Assembly: GCF_020529025.1 (NCBI RefSeq)
Contig: NZ_JACNMM010000004.1
Coordinates: 62,001 to 126,000, forward strand
Source of the DNA: Oceaniglobus trochenteri
GTDB lineage: Bacteria > Pseudomonadota > Alphaproteobacteria > Rhodobacterales > Rhodobacteraceae
DNA length: 64,000 nt
Reading direction: 5' to 3'
Shown here: piece after piece, positions 34,723 through 43,557 of the stretch
Numbering within the stretch: the stretch's first letter is position 1
Layout: each line of letters begins with the position of its first letter
The notes under the pieces: model-generated
Told to the model about the DNA's origin: nothing
What the model saw: only the letters and a program-made list of their open reading frames with translations
Databases searched by the model: none
Made by a program: the position numbers and the translations under genes

Positions 34723-35634
34723 ATGAGCGATCAGACCCTGCGCCAATGGCTGCTGAGCGATACGCCCACCTCGCGGCGTCATGCCCGCATGGCCGCCTTC
34801 TACAAGGGGTGGCTGTCGTTTCGGGGCAATTCCATGGCCATGGTGGGCCTTGGCATCCTGGTGCTGCTGGGGCTGGTGGCGCTGTTCGCGCCGCTTCTGG
34901 CCCCCTACAGCCCCTTCGACCAGGATCTGGCCAACCGCCTGAAACCCCTGGGCACCGAGGGTCACATCCTCGGCACCGACAGCCTGGGGCGCGATACGCT
35001 CAGCCGGTTGATCTATGGCTCGCGGATCACGCTTTACATCGTGGCGCTTGTGGCCCTGATCGCGCCCATTGCCGGGCTGCTGATCGGAACCATCGCGGGC
35101 TATGTCGGCGGCTGGACCGATGCCGTTCTCATGCGGATCACCGACATTTTCCTGGCCTTCCCGCGCCTTGTTCTGGCGCTGGCCTTTGTCGCCGCCCTGG
35201 GCGCGGGGATCGAAAACGCGGTGCTGGCCATCTCGCTTACCGCCTGGCCGCCCTATGCCCGGATCGCCCGGGCCGAAACCCTGACCATCCGCAGTTCCGA
35301 TTTCATCAGCGCGATCAAGTTGCAGGGCGCCGGGCCGCTTCGCATCATCACCAAGCATATCTGGCCGCTGTGCATTTCCTCGCTGATCGTGCGGGTCACG
35401 CTGGACATGGCGGGCATCATCCTTGCCGCCGCCGGCCTTGGCTTTTTGGGCCTTGGCGCGCAGCCGCCCAGCCCGGAATGGGGCGCGATGATCTCCGAGG
35501 GGCGGCGGTTCATCCTGGATCACTGGTGGGTGGCAACCATGCCGGGCCTTGCGATCTTCACCGTCTCGCTGGCCTTCAACCTGCTGGGCGACGGGTTGCG
35601 CGATGTGCTTGACCCGAAGGACAGTGGCCAATGA
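34723..35634 (+). CDS. Peptide ABC transporter permease (DppC/OppC type)
   Basis: A 303-aa permease, partner of the preceding gene. The N-terminal arm is followed by AMVGLGILVLLGLVALFAPL (about 39-58), then GTDSLGRDTLSRLIYGSRIT (about 85-104), the OppC signature. The EAA loop region is IRSSDFISAIKLQGAGPLRI (about 188-207). It ends in an ATGA overlap with the first ATPase gene. Confidence 0.93.
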   Translation: MSDQTLRQWLLSDTPTSRRHARMAAFYKGWLSFRGNSMAMVGLGILVLLGLVALFAPLLAPYSPFDQDLANRLKPLGTEGHILGTDSLGRDTLSRLIYGSRITLYIVALVALIAPIAGLLIGTIAGYVGGWTDAVLMRITDIFLAFPRLVLALAFVAALGAGIENAVLAISLTAWPPYARIARAETLTIRSSDFISAIKLQGAGPLRIITKHIWPLCISSLIVRVTLDMAGIILAAAGLGFLGLGAQPPSPEWGAMISEGRRFILDHWWVATMPGLAIFTVSLAFNLLGDGLRDVLDPKDSGQ

Positions 35635-36485
35635 CCCTGCTTGATGTTGAAAACCTCTGGGTGAAGTTTCCCACCCGGCAAGGCGTCTTCGATGCGGTGC
35701 GCGGCGTGTCCTTCACCCTGGGCAAGGAGCGTCTGGGCATCGTTGGCGAATCCGGCAGCGGAAAATCCATGACCGGGCGGGCGATCCTGCGCCTGATCCG
35801 GCCCCCCGGCATCGTCGAGGCCGATCATATCGCGCTGGAGGGGCGCGACCTGATGCAGATTTCCGAAAAGGAGATGCGCGGGGTGCGGGGCCAGCAGATC
35901 TCGATGGTGATGCAGGACCCGAAATTCTCGCTCAACCCGGTGATGACCATCGGCGATCAACTGGTCGAGGCTTATCGTCTGGCGCACAAGTCGGGCCGCT
36001 CGAACGCGCGGCAGGCTTCGATTGCCGCGCTGGAATCGGTTTCGATCCGCGATCCCGAACGGGTGATGCGGGCCTATCCGCACGAGATGTCGGGCGGCAT
36101 GGGCCAGCGGATCATGATCGCCATGATGCTTATTCCCGGTCCGCAGATCCTGATCGCGGACGAACCCACCAGCGCCCTGGACGTTTCGGTTCAGCGCCAG
36201 GTGCTGTCGATCATGGACGATCTTGTCACCTCGCGGGGGATGGGCCTGATCTTCATTTCCCACGATCTGAACCTAGTTGCCGATTTCTGTGACCGTGTCC
36301 TGATCATGTATGCGGGCCGGGTGGTCGAGGTTTGCGATGCCGACAAGCTGCACCAGGCGACGCATCCCTATACCCGCGGGCTTCTCAATTCGCTGCCGCG
36401 GCTGGATCAGCCCCGCGGCAAGCTGGACGTGCTGAAACGCGATCCCGCCTGGTCGGACGCCCCAAGTGTGAGTGGCCGCGCATGA
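35631..36485 (+). CDS. Peptide ABC transporter ATP-binding protein (DppD type)
   Basis: A 284-aa ATPase with Walker [10 protein letters not shown] (about 38-46), signature MSGGMGQRI (about 154-162), Walker [11 protein letters not shown] (about 173-182) and the switch His in [24 protein letters not shown] is the C-terminal oligopeptide-ABC motif, but the protein ends soon after, somewhat shorter than typical DppD (about 320 aa). It overlaps the next ATPase gene (ATGA at 36482-36485). Confidence 0.92.
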   Translation: MTLLDVENLWVKFPTRQGVFDAVRGVSFTLGKERLGIVGESGSGKSMTGRAILRLIRPPGIVEADHIALEGRDLMQISEKEMRGVRGQQISMVMQDPKFSLNPVMTIGDQLVEAYRLAHKSGRSNARQASIAALESVSIRDPERVMRAYPHEMSGGMGQRIMIAMMLIPGPQILIADEPTSALDVSVQRQVLSIMDDLVTSRGMGLIFISHDLNLVADFCDRVLIMYAGRVVEVCDADKLHQATHPYTRGLLNSLPRLDQPRGKLDVLKRDPAWSDAPSVSGRA

Positions 36486-37228
36486 GCATGTTGTCCGTCG
36501 AAAACCTGAACGTCTGGTTTGGCCGGGGCCATGACAGGGTAAACGCGGTGCAGGGCGCCAGTTTCGCGGTCGACAAGGGCGAGAGTTTTGGCCTTGTCGG
36601 GGAATCCGGGTCGGGAAAATCCACCATCCTCAAGGCGATCACCGGCCTGGCGCCCACCTGGGACGGAAAGATCACGGTGGATGGTCAGGAACTGACCCAG
36701 GGGCGCGTCAAATCCTTCTACAAGACGGTGCAGATGGTGTTCCAGGACCCATATGCATCGCTTCATCCGCGCCATTCGGTCGACGGGGTGCTGGGCGAAA
36801 CGCTGCACCTGCACGGCTTCCGCGACATCGACGCGCGGGTGGTCAAGCTGCTGGACGATGTGGGGCTGGGGCAGAAGTTCCGCTTCCGCTATCCCCACCA
36901 ACTGTCTGGCGGGCAACGGCAAAGGGTGGCGATTGCCCGCGCATTGGCGGCCGAGCCCAGAATTCTCTTGCTGGATGAACCCACCTCGGCCTTGGATGTT
37001 TCGGTGCAGGCCGAAATCCTGAACCTGCTGACCGATCTGCGGGCCGAACATGGCCTGACCTATGTGATGGTGTCCCATGACCTTGCGGTGGTGGGGCATA
37101 TGTGCGGGCGGCTGGCCGTGATGAAGGACAGCCGTATCGTCGAAGTGATGGATGTGGACAGCCTGCGCGCAAGACGGGCCGAACATCCCTATTCGCAGGA
37201 GCTGCTGCGCAATTCGGTCGGGGCCTGA
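36482..37228 (+). CDS. Peptide ABC transporter ATP-binding protein (DppF type)
   Basis: A 248-aa ATPase. Walker A is [10 protein letters not shown] (about 40-49), the Q-loop QMVFQDPYASLHPRHS (about 84-99), the signature LSGGQRQRV (about 141-149), Walker [13 protein letters not shown] (about 161-172) and the switch VMVSHDL. It is shorter than most DppF proteins (no long C-terminal extension). With DppD-type it completes a five-gene importer. Confidence 0.92.
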   Translation: MSMLSVENLNVWFGRGHDRVNAVQGASFAVDKGESFGLVGESGSGKSTILKAITGLAPTWDGKITVDGQELTQGRVKSFYKTVQMVFQDPYASLHPRHSVDGVLGETLHLHGFRDIDARVVKLLDDVGLGQKFRFRYPHQLSGGQRQRVAIARALAAEPRILLLDEPTSALDVSVQAEILNLLTDLRAEHGLTYVMVSHDLAVVGHMCGRLAVMKDSRIVEVMDVDSLRARRAEHPYSQELLRNSVGA

Positions 37229-37251
37229 CCCCGGCGACGGAGGAGACAGAG

Positions 37252-37614
37252 ATGCTGATGGGTCTGCACCATGTGCAACTGGCCATGCCCAAGGGAGGAG
37301 AGGCCGACGCGCGGGCGTTTTACGGCGGTGTCCTGCGGATGGCCGAACAGCCCAAGCCCGAGGCCCTGGCCAAACGGGGCGGGTGCTGGTTCGAATCCGG
37401 GTCGGTGCGGGTTCATCTGGGGGTGGAAACGCCATTTGCCCCGGCGGTGAAGGCGCACCCCGGCTTTCTTGTCGCCTCGCTTTCGGTGGTGCGCGACAGG
37501 CTGGATGCGGCGGGCGTCACCTACGAGGCCGATGGCGATTACCCCGGCTTCAACCGCATCTACATCACCGATCCCTTCGGCAACCGGATCGAGCTTCTGG
37601 AACGGGCCGACTGA
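37252..37614 (+). CDS. VOC-family (glyoxalase-fold) protein
   Basis: A 120-aa single-domain VOC protein. GLHHVQLAMPKGGEADARAF (about 4-23) opens the first half; GFLVASLSVVRDRLDAAGV (about 65-83) and YITDPFGNRIELLE (about 103-116) make the second, with the metal-type His and Glu residues in HHVQ and IELLE. GGAGGAGA precedes the ATG by about 6 nt. It is 23 nt after the transporter genes and likely in the same operon; its substrate is unknown. Confidence 0.85.
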   Translation: MLMGLHHVQLAMPKGGEADARAFYGGVLRMAEQPKPEALAKRGGCWFESGSVRVHLGVETPFAPAVKAHPGFLVASLSVVRDRLDAAGVTYEADGDYPGFNRIYITDPFGNRIELLERAD

Positions 37615-37673
37615 CACTTTTCCTTTGCATGCGGCCCGGCTAGGGTTCGCGGGCAACTTCGGGGAGACGTATC

Positions 37674-40600
37674 ATGTGGCAGTTCTGGGTCGATCGCGGC
37701 GGCACCTTCACCGATATCGTGGCGCGCCGCCCCGACGGAAACGTCGTGGCCCACAAGCTGCTGAGCGAGAACCCCGAAGCCTACCGCGACGCCGCGGTGC
37801 ATGGCATCCGCCATCTTCTGGGACTGGCGGGCGATGACCCGATCCCCGAAGGCACCATCGAGGCGGTCAAGATGGGCACCACGGTGGCCACAAATGCGCT
37901 GCTGGAGCGCAAGGGCGAAGGCACCGTTCTGGCGATCACCGCCGGAATGCGGGATTTGTTGCAAATAGGCTATCAGAACCGGCCCCGCCTGTTCGATCTG
38001 CACATCAAATTGCCTGAAATGTTGTATTCCGACGTGATCGAGGTAGAAGAGCGCCTGGCCGCCGACGGCACCATCGTCACCCCCCTGAACGATGAAAAGC
38101 TGCGGGCACAGTTTCAGGCCGCCTTCGATGACGGCTATCGCGCGATCGCCATCGGTTTCGCCCATGGCTATCGGTTTTCCGACCATGAAAAGGCGGCGGG
38201 CCAGATCGCCCGCGATATCGGTTTCACCCAGGTCTCGCTCAGCCACGAGGTATCGCCGCTGATCAAGCTGGTCAGCCGGGGCGATACCACGGTTGTCGAT
38301 GCCTATCTCTCGCCCATCCTGCGCCGCTACGTCGCGCAGGTCAGCGATGCGCTGGGGGGCGAGGGCGCGCTGATGTTCATGCAAAGCAGCGGCGGGCTGA
38401 CCGATGCGGCGATGTTCCAGGGCAAGGATTCCATTCTGTCCGGCCCGGCGGGCGGTGTCGTGGGCATGGCGCGCACGGCCCAGGGGGCGGGGTATGACCG
38501 GCTGATCGGGTTCGACATGGGCGGCACCAGCACCGACGTCTGCCACTTTGCCGGCGAATACGAACGCAGCTTCGAAACCGAGGTGGCAGGCGTGCGCATG
38601 CGCGCCCCGATGATGAGCATTCACACCGTGGCTGCCGGGGGTGGTTCGATCCTGTCGTTCCGGCAGGGCCGCTTGCAGGTCGGCCCCGAAAGTGCGGGCG
38701 CCGATCCGGGGCCGGCCGCCTATCGCCGGGGCGGGCCGCTGACGGTGACCGACTGCAACGTGCTTCTGGGCAAGATCAACCCCGATATCTTCCCCCATGT
38801 CTTTGGCCCCGACGGCGATCAGCCGCTGGATGTGCAGGCGGTGCGCGACGGTTTTGTCGCCCTGGCGCGCGAGATGGCCCAGGAATTGGGCGATGAGGAA
38901 CGAAGGCCCGAAGAGCTGGCCGAGGGCTTCCTGCGCATTGCTGTTGAAAACATGGCCAACGCGATCAAGAAGATCAGCGTTCAGCGCGGCTATGACGTGA
39001 CCGGATACACCATGAATTGCTTCGGCGGGGCAGGGGGGCAGCATGCCTGCCTTGTGGCCGATGTGCTGGGCATGAAGCGGATCTATGTTCACCCCTTCGC
39101 GGGCGTGCTGTCGGCTTTCGGTATGGGGCTGGCCGATGTGCGCGAGATCCGTGAACACCAGTTCGCCGGTGCGCTTGATGATTCCGGCGCGCGCGAGGTG
39201 CTGGACGGTATCGCCGAAAGCGCCCGGGCGGCGGTGGCGAAACAGGGGATTGCCGCCGAGGCGATCCGCCTGATCGAAACCGCCCATGTGCGCACCGACG
39301 GCGGCCACCAGGCCCTGCCGGTGCCCTTCGATACGCCCGCCAAGATGCGCGCCGCCTTCGATGCCGCCCACAAGGCGCGCTTCGGTTTCGTTCCCGCCTA
39401 TGACCGGCTGATCCTCGACGTGCTGACGGTTGAGGCGGTGGGCGAAACGGGCGAGGCGGTGACACTGCCGCGCGCCATCGGAGGCGCCCCCGATGCCACC
39501 ACGCCCATGTTCACCGAAGGCGACTGGCGTGACGTGCCGCTGATCGACCGCGCCTCTCTAACCCCCGGCACCACGGTGAAGGGCCCGGCCGTCATCTTCG
39601 AGCCTACGGGCACCAACATCGTCGAACCCGGCTGGGCCGCCCACACTCCCGATGGCGCCGACCTGATCCTTGAACGCATCGTGCCGCTTGAGCGGGCCGA
39701 GGCGGTGGGAACCCGCGTCGATCCGATCATGCTCGAGGTGTTCAACAACCTTTTCATGTCCATCGCCGAACAGATGGGGGCGACTCTGGCGAACACGGCC
39801 TATTCGGTCAACATCAAGGAACGATACGATTTTTCCTGTGCGATCTTCGATCCGAACGGCGATCTGGTGGCCAATGCGCCCCATGTGCCAGTGCACCTCG
39901 GCTCGATGAGCCAAAGCGTGCGCACGGTGCTGGCCCAGAACGCGGGCAGCCTGAAACCGGGCGATGTGATCATGATGAACAATCCGTTCAACGGTGGAAC
40001 CCATCTGCCCGACATCACCGTCATCACCCCGGTGTTTGAAGGCGACGACATCGCCTTCATCGTCGCCTCGCGCGGGCATCATGCCGATATCGGCGGCACG
40101 ACCCCCGGATCGGCCCCCCCCGACAGCACCCATATCGAAGAGGAAGGGGTGGTGATCGAGAACTTCAAGCTGGTGGATCAGGGCGAATTGCAGCGCGAGG
40201 CCGCCGAGGCCCTGCTGCGCGGGGCGAAATATCCCGCCCGTAATGTCGCCCAGAACATGGCCGACCTTTCCGCCCAGATCGCCGCCAATGCGACCGGCGT
40301 GGCCGAATTGCAGCGCATCACCGGCCAGTTCGGGCTGGAGACGGTTCACGCCTACATGCGCCACGTTCAGGACAACGCCGAGGAATCCGTGCGCCGGGTG
40401 CTGGACGTGCTGAAGGATTGCGCCTTCACCTATACGCTGGATTCCGGTCAGCAGATCGCGGTGAAGATCACCGTCGATGCCAGGGCCCGTAGCGCGGTGA
40501 TCGACTTTGCCGGCACCTCGCCCCAGGACGGCGGCAACTACAACGCGCCGCTGGCGATCTGCCGGGCGGCGGTTCTCTATGTCTTCCGCTGCCTGGTGGG

Positions 40601-41240
40601 CAGCGATATTCCCATGAACGAAGGCTGCCTGAAACCGCTCGATCTGCGGGTGCCCGAGGGCTGCATGATCAACCCGGCCTATCCGGCGGCGGTGATCGCC
40701 GGCAATACCGAGGTCAGCCAGGCGATCACCGAAACGCTCTTTGGGGCGCTGGGGGTGCTGGCGGGCAGCCAGGGGACGATGAACAACTTCGTCTATGGCA
40801 ACGATGTGCATCAGAACTATGAAACCATCTGCGGCGGCACCGGCGCGGGCGAGGGGTTTGCCGGGGCCAGTGGCGTGCATTCGCACATGACCAACACCCG
40901 CATGACCGACCCCGAGGTTCTGGAATCCCGCTTCCCGGTGCGGGTGGACCGGTTCGAGATCCGCCGCGGTTCGGGCGGGGCGGGGCGCTGGCCGGGGGGC
41001 GATGGCATCCTGCGCGAATTGCGCTTTCTCGAAGATATGACAGTTACCGTCCTCTCGTCGCACCGTGAAACCCGGCCTTTCGGGGCCAATGGCGGGGGCG
41101 ATGGCAAGCCGGGGCGCAACGCGGTGCGCCGGGCGGATGGCACGGTTGAACCCCTGCGCGGCAACGATTCCGCTGAACTGCATCCCGGCGATGTCTTCAT
41201 CATGGAAACGCCGGGGGGCGGCGGTTACGGCGCGGCCTAA
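37674..41240 (+). CDS. 5-oxoprolinase / hydantoinase A-B fusion
   Basis: An 1188-aa enzyme with a HyuA half (residues about 1-680) and a HyuB half (about 690-1188), the usual layout of ATP-dependent 5-oxoprolinase. [18 protein letters not shown] (about 5-22) and [17 protein letters not shown] (about 281-297) are the phosphate-binding loops of the HyuA ATPase fold; the HyuB half begins [20 protein letters not shown]. It would open pyroglutamate (5-oxoproline) to glutamate. A hydantoin or N-methylhydantoin substrate cannot be excluded. GGGGAG precedes the ATG. It follows the peptide importer and M19 peptidase. Confidence 0.88.
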   Translation: MWQFWVDRGGTFTDIVARRPDGNVVAHKLLSENPEAYRDAAVHGIRHLLGLAGDDPIPEGTIEAVKMGTTVATNALLERKGEGTVLAITAGMRDLLQIGYQNRPRLFDLHIKLPEMLYSDVIEVEERLAADGTIVTPLNDEKLRAQFQAAFDDGYRAIAIGFAHGYRFSDHEKAAGQIARDIGFTQVSLSHEVSPLIKLVSRGDTTVVDAYLSPILRRYVAQVSDALGGEGALMFMQSSGGLTDAAMFQGKDSILSGPAGGVVGMARTAQGAGYDRLIGFDMGGTSTDVCHFAGEYERSFETEVAGVRMRAPMMSIHTVAAGGGSILSFRQGRLQVGPESAGADPGPAAYRRGGPLTVTDCNVLLGKINPDIFPHVFGPDGDQPLDVQAVRDGFVALAREMAQELGDEERRPEELAEGFLRIAVENMANAIKKISVQRGYDVTGYTMNCFGGAGGQHACLVADVLGMKRIYVHPFAGVLSAFGMGLADVREIREHQFAGALDDSGAREVLDGIAESARAAVAKQGIAAEAIRLIETAHVRTDGGHQALPVPFDTPAKMRAAFDAAHKARFGFVPAYDRLILDVLTVEAVGETGEAVTLPRAIGGAPDATTPMFTEGDWRDVPLIDRASLTPGTTVKGPAVIFEPTGTNIVEPGWAAHTPDGADLILERIVPLERAEAVGTRVDPIMLEVFNNLFMSIAEQMGATLANTAYSVNIKERYDFSCAIFDPNGDLVANAPHVPVHLGSMSQSVRTVLAQNAGSLKPGDVIMMNNPFNGGTHLPDITVITPVFEGDDIAFIVASRGHHADIGGTTPGSAPPDSTHIEEEGVVIENFKLVDQGELQREAAEALLRGAKYPARNVAQNMADLSAQIAANATGVAELQRITGQFGLETVHAYMRHVQDNAEESVRRVLDVLKDCAFTYTLDSGQQIAVKITVDARARSAVIDFAGTSPQDGGNYNAPLAICRAAVLYVFRCLVGSDIPMNEGCLKPLDLRVPEGCMINPAYPAAVIAGNTEVSQAITETLFGALGVLAGSQGTMNNFVYGNDVHQNYETICGGTGAGEGFAGASGVHSHMTNTRMTDPEVLESRFPVRVDRFEIRRGSGGAGRWPGGDGILRELRFLEDMTVTVLSSHRETRPFGANGGGDGKPGRNAVRRADGTVEPLRGNDSAELHPGDVFIMETPGGGGYGAA

Positions 41241-41920
41241 CTGCAAATCCCGGCGGTCGGCGCATCTTTCCAGGGCAGGGTGACGGCGGCGCGCGCCACC
41301 CGGCTGTGCGGTTCCAGGCCCGGGAAATAGGGGCGCAGCATCTGGTAAAGCCGCCGGGTGCGCGCCCCCTCGGGGTCAAGCGCGCGGCAACAGACAAACT
41401 CCTCGACGATGCCGCCCTGCTGTTCGTATCCGAAGCTCAGGAAATCCTGGCCCGCCTTCAAGTCGAACAGGTACGGATCAGCGCCGGGGCGGTGTTCGGC
41501 CGCCGCGCGCAGGGGGTGATAGCCGGTGACGGCACGGTTCTGCCATTGCCAGACATGGGTCATTTCGTGGGCGATGAACATGGCCCGCGCCAGGGGCAGG
41601 GTGTCGGGATAACCGGGCAGGTAGTTGTCACGGTAGACCCGCCGGGCCGCGAACATCCGGTCGAACAGCACGAAGGCGGCGGTCGAGATGCGGACATCGC
41701 CGGTTTCGGGGTGGCGGATACGTTCGCGGCAGGCCAGGGCGGGGCGCGGCGGGCGGGTGCGGGTGATGTTGCCGATCAGCGCGCCCTTGGCGATGCGCAC
41801 CGGCGCGGGGTTCAACGCGGCGCCCTGCACCGTGGCGGCAAAGGCCCTTTCCTCCACGCTCAGCGGGCGCGCGCAGGCGGCAAGCGCAAGCAGGAGAAGG
41901 GGCAGGAGGATCGCGCGCAT
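41237..41920 (-). CDS. Lipoprotein with HExxH metallopeptidase-like motif
   Basis: A 227-aa envelope protein. [16 protein letters not shown] ends in an LAAC lipobox. [13 protein letters not shown] (about 117-129) contains HExxH, the zinc-binding motif of gluzincin-type peptidases, and a distal acidic segment ([13 protein letters not shown], about 174-186) could provide the third ligand. The length and context give no substrate. The gene is convergent with the oxoprolinase and overlaps its stop by 4 nt. Confidence 0.75.
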   Translation of the reverse strand: MRAILLPLLLLALAACARPLSVEERAFAATVQGAALNPAPVRIAKGALIGNITRTRPPRPALACRERIRHPETGDVRISTAAFVLFDRMFAARRVYRDNYLPGYPDTLPLARAMFIAHEMTHVWQWQNRAVTGYHPLRAAAEHRPGADPYLFDLKAGQDFLSFGYEQQGGIVEEFVCCRALDPEGARTRRLYQMLRPYFPGLEPHSRVARAAVTLPWKDAPTAGICS

Positions 41921-42079
41921 GGGGTTGATGTTAAGGCGGAAATCCCGATGGGGCGAGCATTGGTTTTGCGTTTCACGCCGGCGTGATCCTTGCTAGGGTG
42001 ATCTGGATCAATGCGGCCTGCGCGCTGCCCGGCCAGACTGGCCCCAACCAGACCCGAAGCCAGATTCGAAGGAGCGACG

Positions 42080-42478
42080 ATGATCCGCCTTGCCCTTGCC
42101 GCCACCACGCTTGCCACCCTCGCCGCCTGTGTGCCCCCGCCCGCCGAGGTGGGGCGCGGGCTTTATGCCGAGTCCTGCACCGCCTGCCATGGCGCGACCG
42201 GCAAGGGCGACGGAGACCTGGCGGGCAACCTGGGCAAACCCGTGCCCGACCTCACGCAGCTTTCCGCCCGCAACGGCGGCACCTTCCCCCGCACCTATGT
42301 CATGGGGGTGATCGACGGCTTCTCGCGCGAGGGCGATCCGCACAGCGTGATGCCGGAATTCGGCGCCGGGATGGAGGACGACATGCTTGTCCCCGTCGAT
42401 ACCGGAGACGGCCGCGCCACCCCGACACCGGCGCCGCTGGTGGCCCTGGCGGCTTATCTGGAACGGTTGCAGGAGTGA
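42080..42478 (+). CDS. Lipoprotein cytochrome c
   Basis: A 132-aa protein with a signal peptide ending in TLAAC, a lipobox, then one haem-binding site CTACH (about 33-37) and a candidate Met ligand in VMPEFG (about 93-98). Class-I cytochrome c size. A membrane-tethered monohaem cytochrome would accept or pass electrons in the periplasm. AAGGAG precedes the ATG at 42080. It is divergent from the HExxH lipoprotein and followed by an intrinsic terminator. Confidence 0.87.
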   Translation: MIRLALAATTLATLAACVPPPAEVGRGLYAESCTACHGATGKGDGDLAGNLGKPVPDLTQLSARNGGTFPRTYVMGVIDGFSREGDPHSVMPEFGAGMEDDMLVPVDTGDGRATPTPAPLVALAAYLERLQE

Positions 42479-42490
42479 GACGCGCCCGGC

Positions 42491-42512
42491 AAAAGGTCCG
42501 GTGGACCTTTTT
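42491..42512 (+). terminator. Rho-independent terminator after the cytochrome c gene
   Basis: AAAAGGTCC and GGACCTTTT pair perfectly around a GGT loop, and the descending arm runs into TTTTT. It begins 12 nt after the cytochrome stop codon. Confidence 0.8.
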
Positions 42513-42647
42513 CAGCGTCGAACGCGCGGAGCGCAGGCGCGTCGCCGGGCGGTTCGATCCACCGCCTCAACGATCAAAGTCCGAAGCAAAAGCCCCCCAG
42601 ACGCACTTGCCCGTTTAGACCAAAAAAACGCCCTGCCGTGATGACTC

Positions 42648-42725
42648 GCCCGGCGGCACCGCCGGGCAGCGCCCGAACCGCCCCCACGGGGCGGGCGCTT
42701 CTCGCCCACCCCTCGGTCCGGGCGC
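42648..42725. repeat. Nested GC-rich inverted repeats (REP-like intergenic element)
   Basis: Three inverted repeats lie in 78 nt: GCCCGGCGG/CCGCCGGGC (42648-42667), CCGCCCC/GGGGCGG (42678-42694), and outer arms GCGCCCGAACCG (42669-42680) with CGGTCCGGGCGC (42714-42725; 11 of 12 pair). The last two share bases and are alternatives. The segment separates the cytochrome gene from the AT-rich orphan gene; no gene is seen between 42479 and 42780. It may be a repetitive palindromic element or a strong convergent terminator. Confidence 0.6.
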
Positions 42726-42780
42726 TGCCCTCCGTGTTGGCCGTGATGGTTTTCTTAATAAGTCGTCTCTTTTAAGATAT

Positions 42781-43554
42781 TCAATTATCTTTTAGCCACT
42801 TATCTGCCATTGGATGCCTGTTTTTCGATAGGTGGTTGAGAAAAATCCATCTGATCAAACCCTTGTTCTTTTCCACTGGAAGAGGGATGTGAAATAGAAA
42901 GGTGTAAATGAAGCTAAGAATTATCGACAAACCTCCAAATACCATCGAAAATTTCTGGGGTGCGGTTACACCTGGCGTAAAGAGTAGGTCAAGCTGTATT
43001 GTGAGAAAATAGTAACCAATGGCACCAAAGGGGATGAGCATCGCTATGAATGCAAAGAAAAATGCTAAGGCAAACATGGTCGAAACAGGCATTATCTCCT
43101 TTATGAAATAATTTGAGAACATGGAAATTCCAAGTGAAGCGTCATTTTCATTTCCTTGAAGGAGACCATAAATATTGGCGGAGAAACCTGAAATAAGGAC
43201 TCGCCCACCTTCTCTTGCCTTCAAGGTCAAAGCAACCGATAGGTGGCAAAGAGAAATCGCGGAAATTAGAAAGAGAACGCCAGTTGTTGCCAGAAAGTAT
43301 GACAAAGGTATATCTAGTTCAAAACTCTGAATCTTCACTTTTAAAGTATCACCAGATCTTAGGGATGTTATTATTAGATAGGCAAGAACTATTTGCCCAT
43401 AGATTTTGATAAATTGACGTGTTGCCTTTTTCTCCAAATTTAGAAGAATCTCGTACCTCCCGGTCCACGTGTTTGACTCTCGATTCAATTTTCGGAGAGT
43501 AGTATCAAATTCATGAACTTTGAGACGTCTAATGGAGATACATTTATTCTTCAT
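42781..43554 (-). CDS. AT-rich orphan multi-pass membrane protein
   Basis: A 257-aa protein I do not recognise, with four or five membrane segments (about 52-70, 85-110, 155-185, 205-228) between a charged N-terminal region (MKNKCISIRRLKVHEFDTTL) and a basic C-terminus. Its codons are strikingly AT-rich compared with every neighbour (many aaa, att, ttt). Its ATG lies three bases after the parE stop (TGA-GAC-ATG), so it could be translated from the parE transcript. This points to recent transfer into the parE 3' flank. An effector or immunity role is possible but unsupported. Confidence 0.75.
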   Translation of the reverse strand: MKNKCISIRRLKVHEFDTTLRKLNRESNTWTGRYEILLNLEKKATRQFIKIYGQIVLAYLIITSLRSGDTLKVKIQSFELDIPLSYFLATTGVLFLISAISLCHLSVALTLKAREGGRVLISGFSANIYGLLQGNENDASLGISMFSNYFIKEIMPVSTMFALAFFFAFIAMLIPFGAIGYYFLTIQLDLLFTPGVTAPQKFSMVFGGLSIILSFIYTFLFHIPLPVEKNKGLIRWIFLNHLSKNRHPMADKWLKDN

Positions 43555-43557
43555 GTC

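Noticed and set aside
42781-43554. Assignment of the AT-rich orphan to a defence-effector family
   Set aside because: Membrane topology alone is not evidence; no known signature or partner gene is present.
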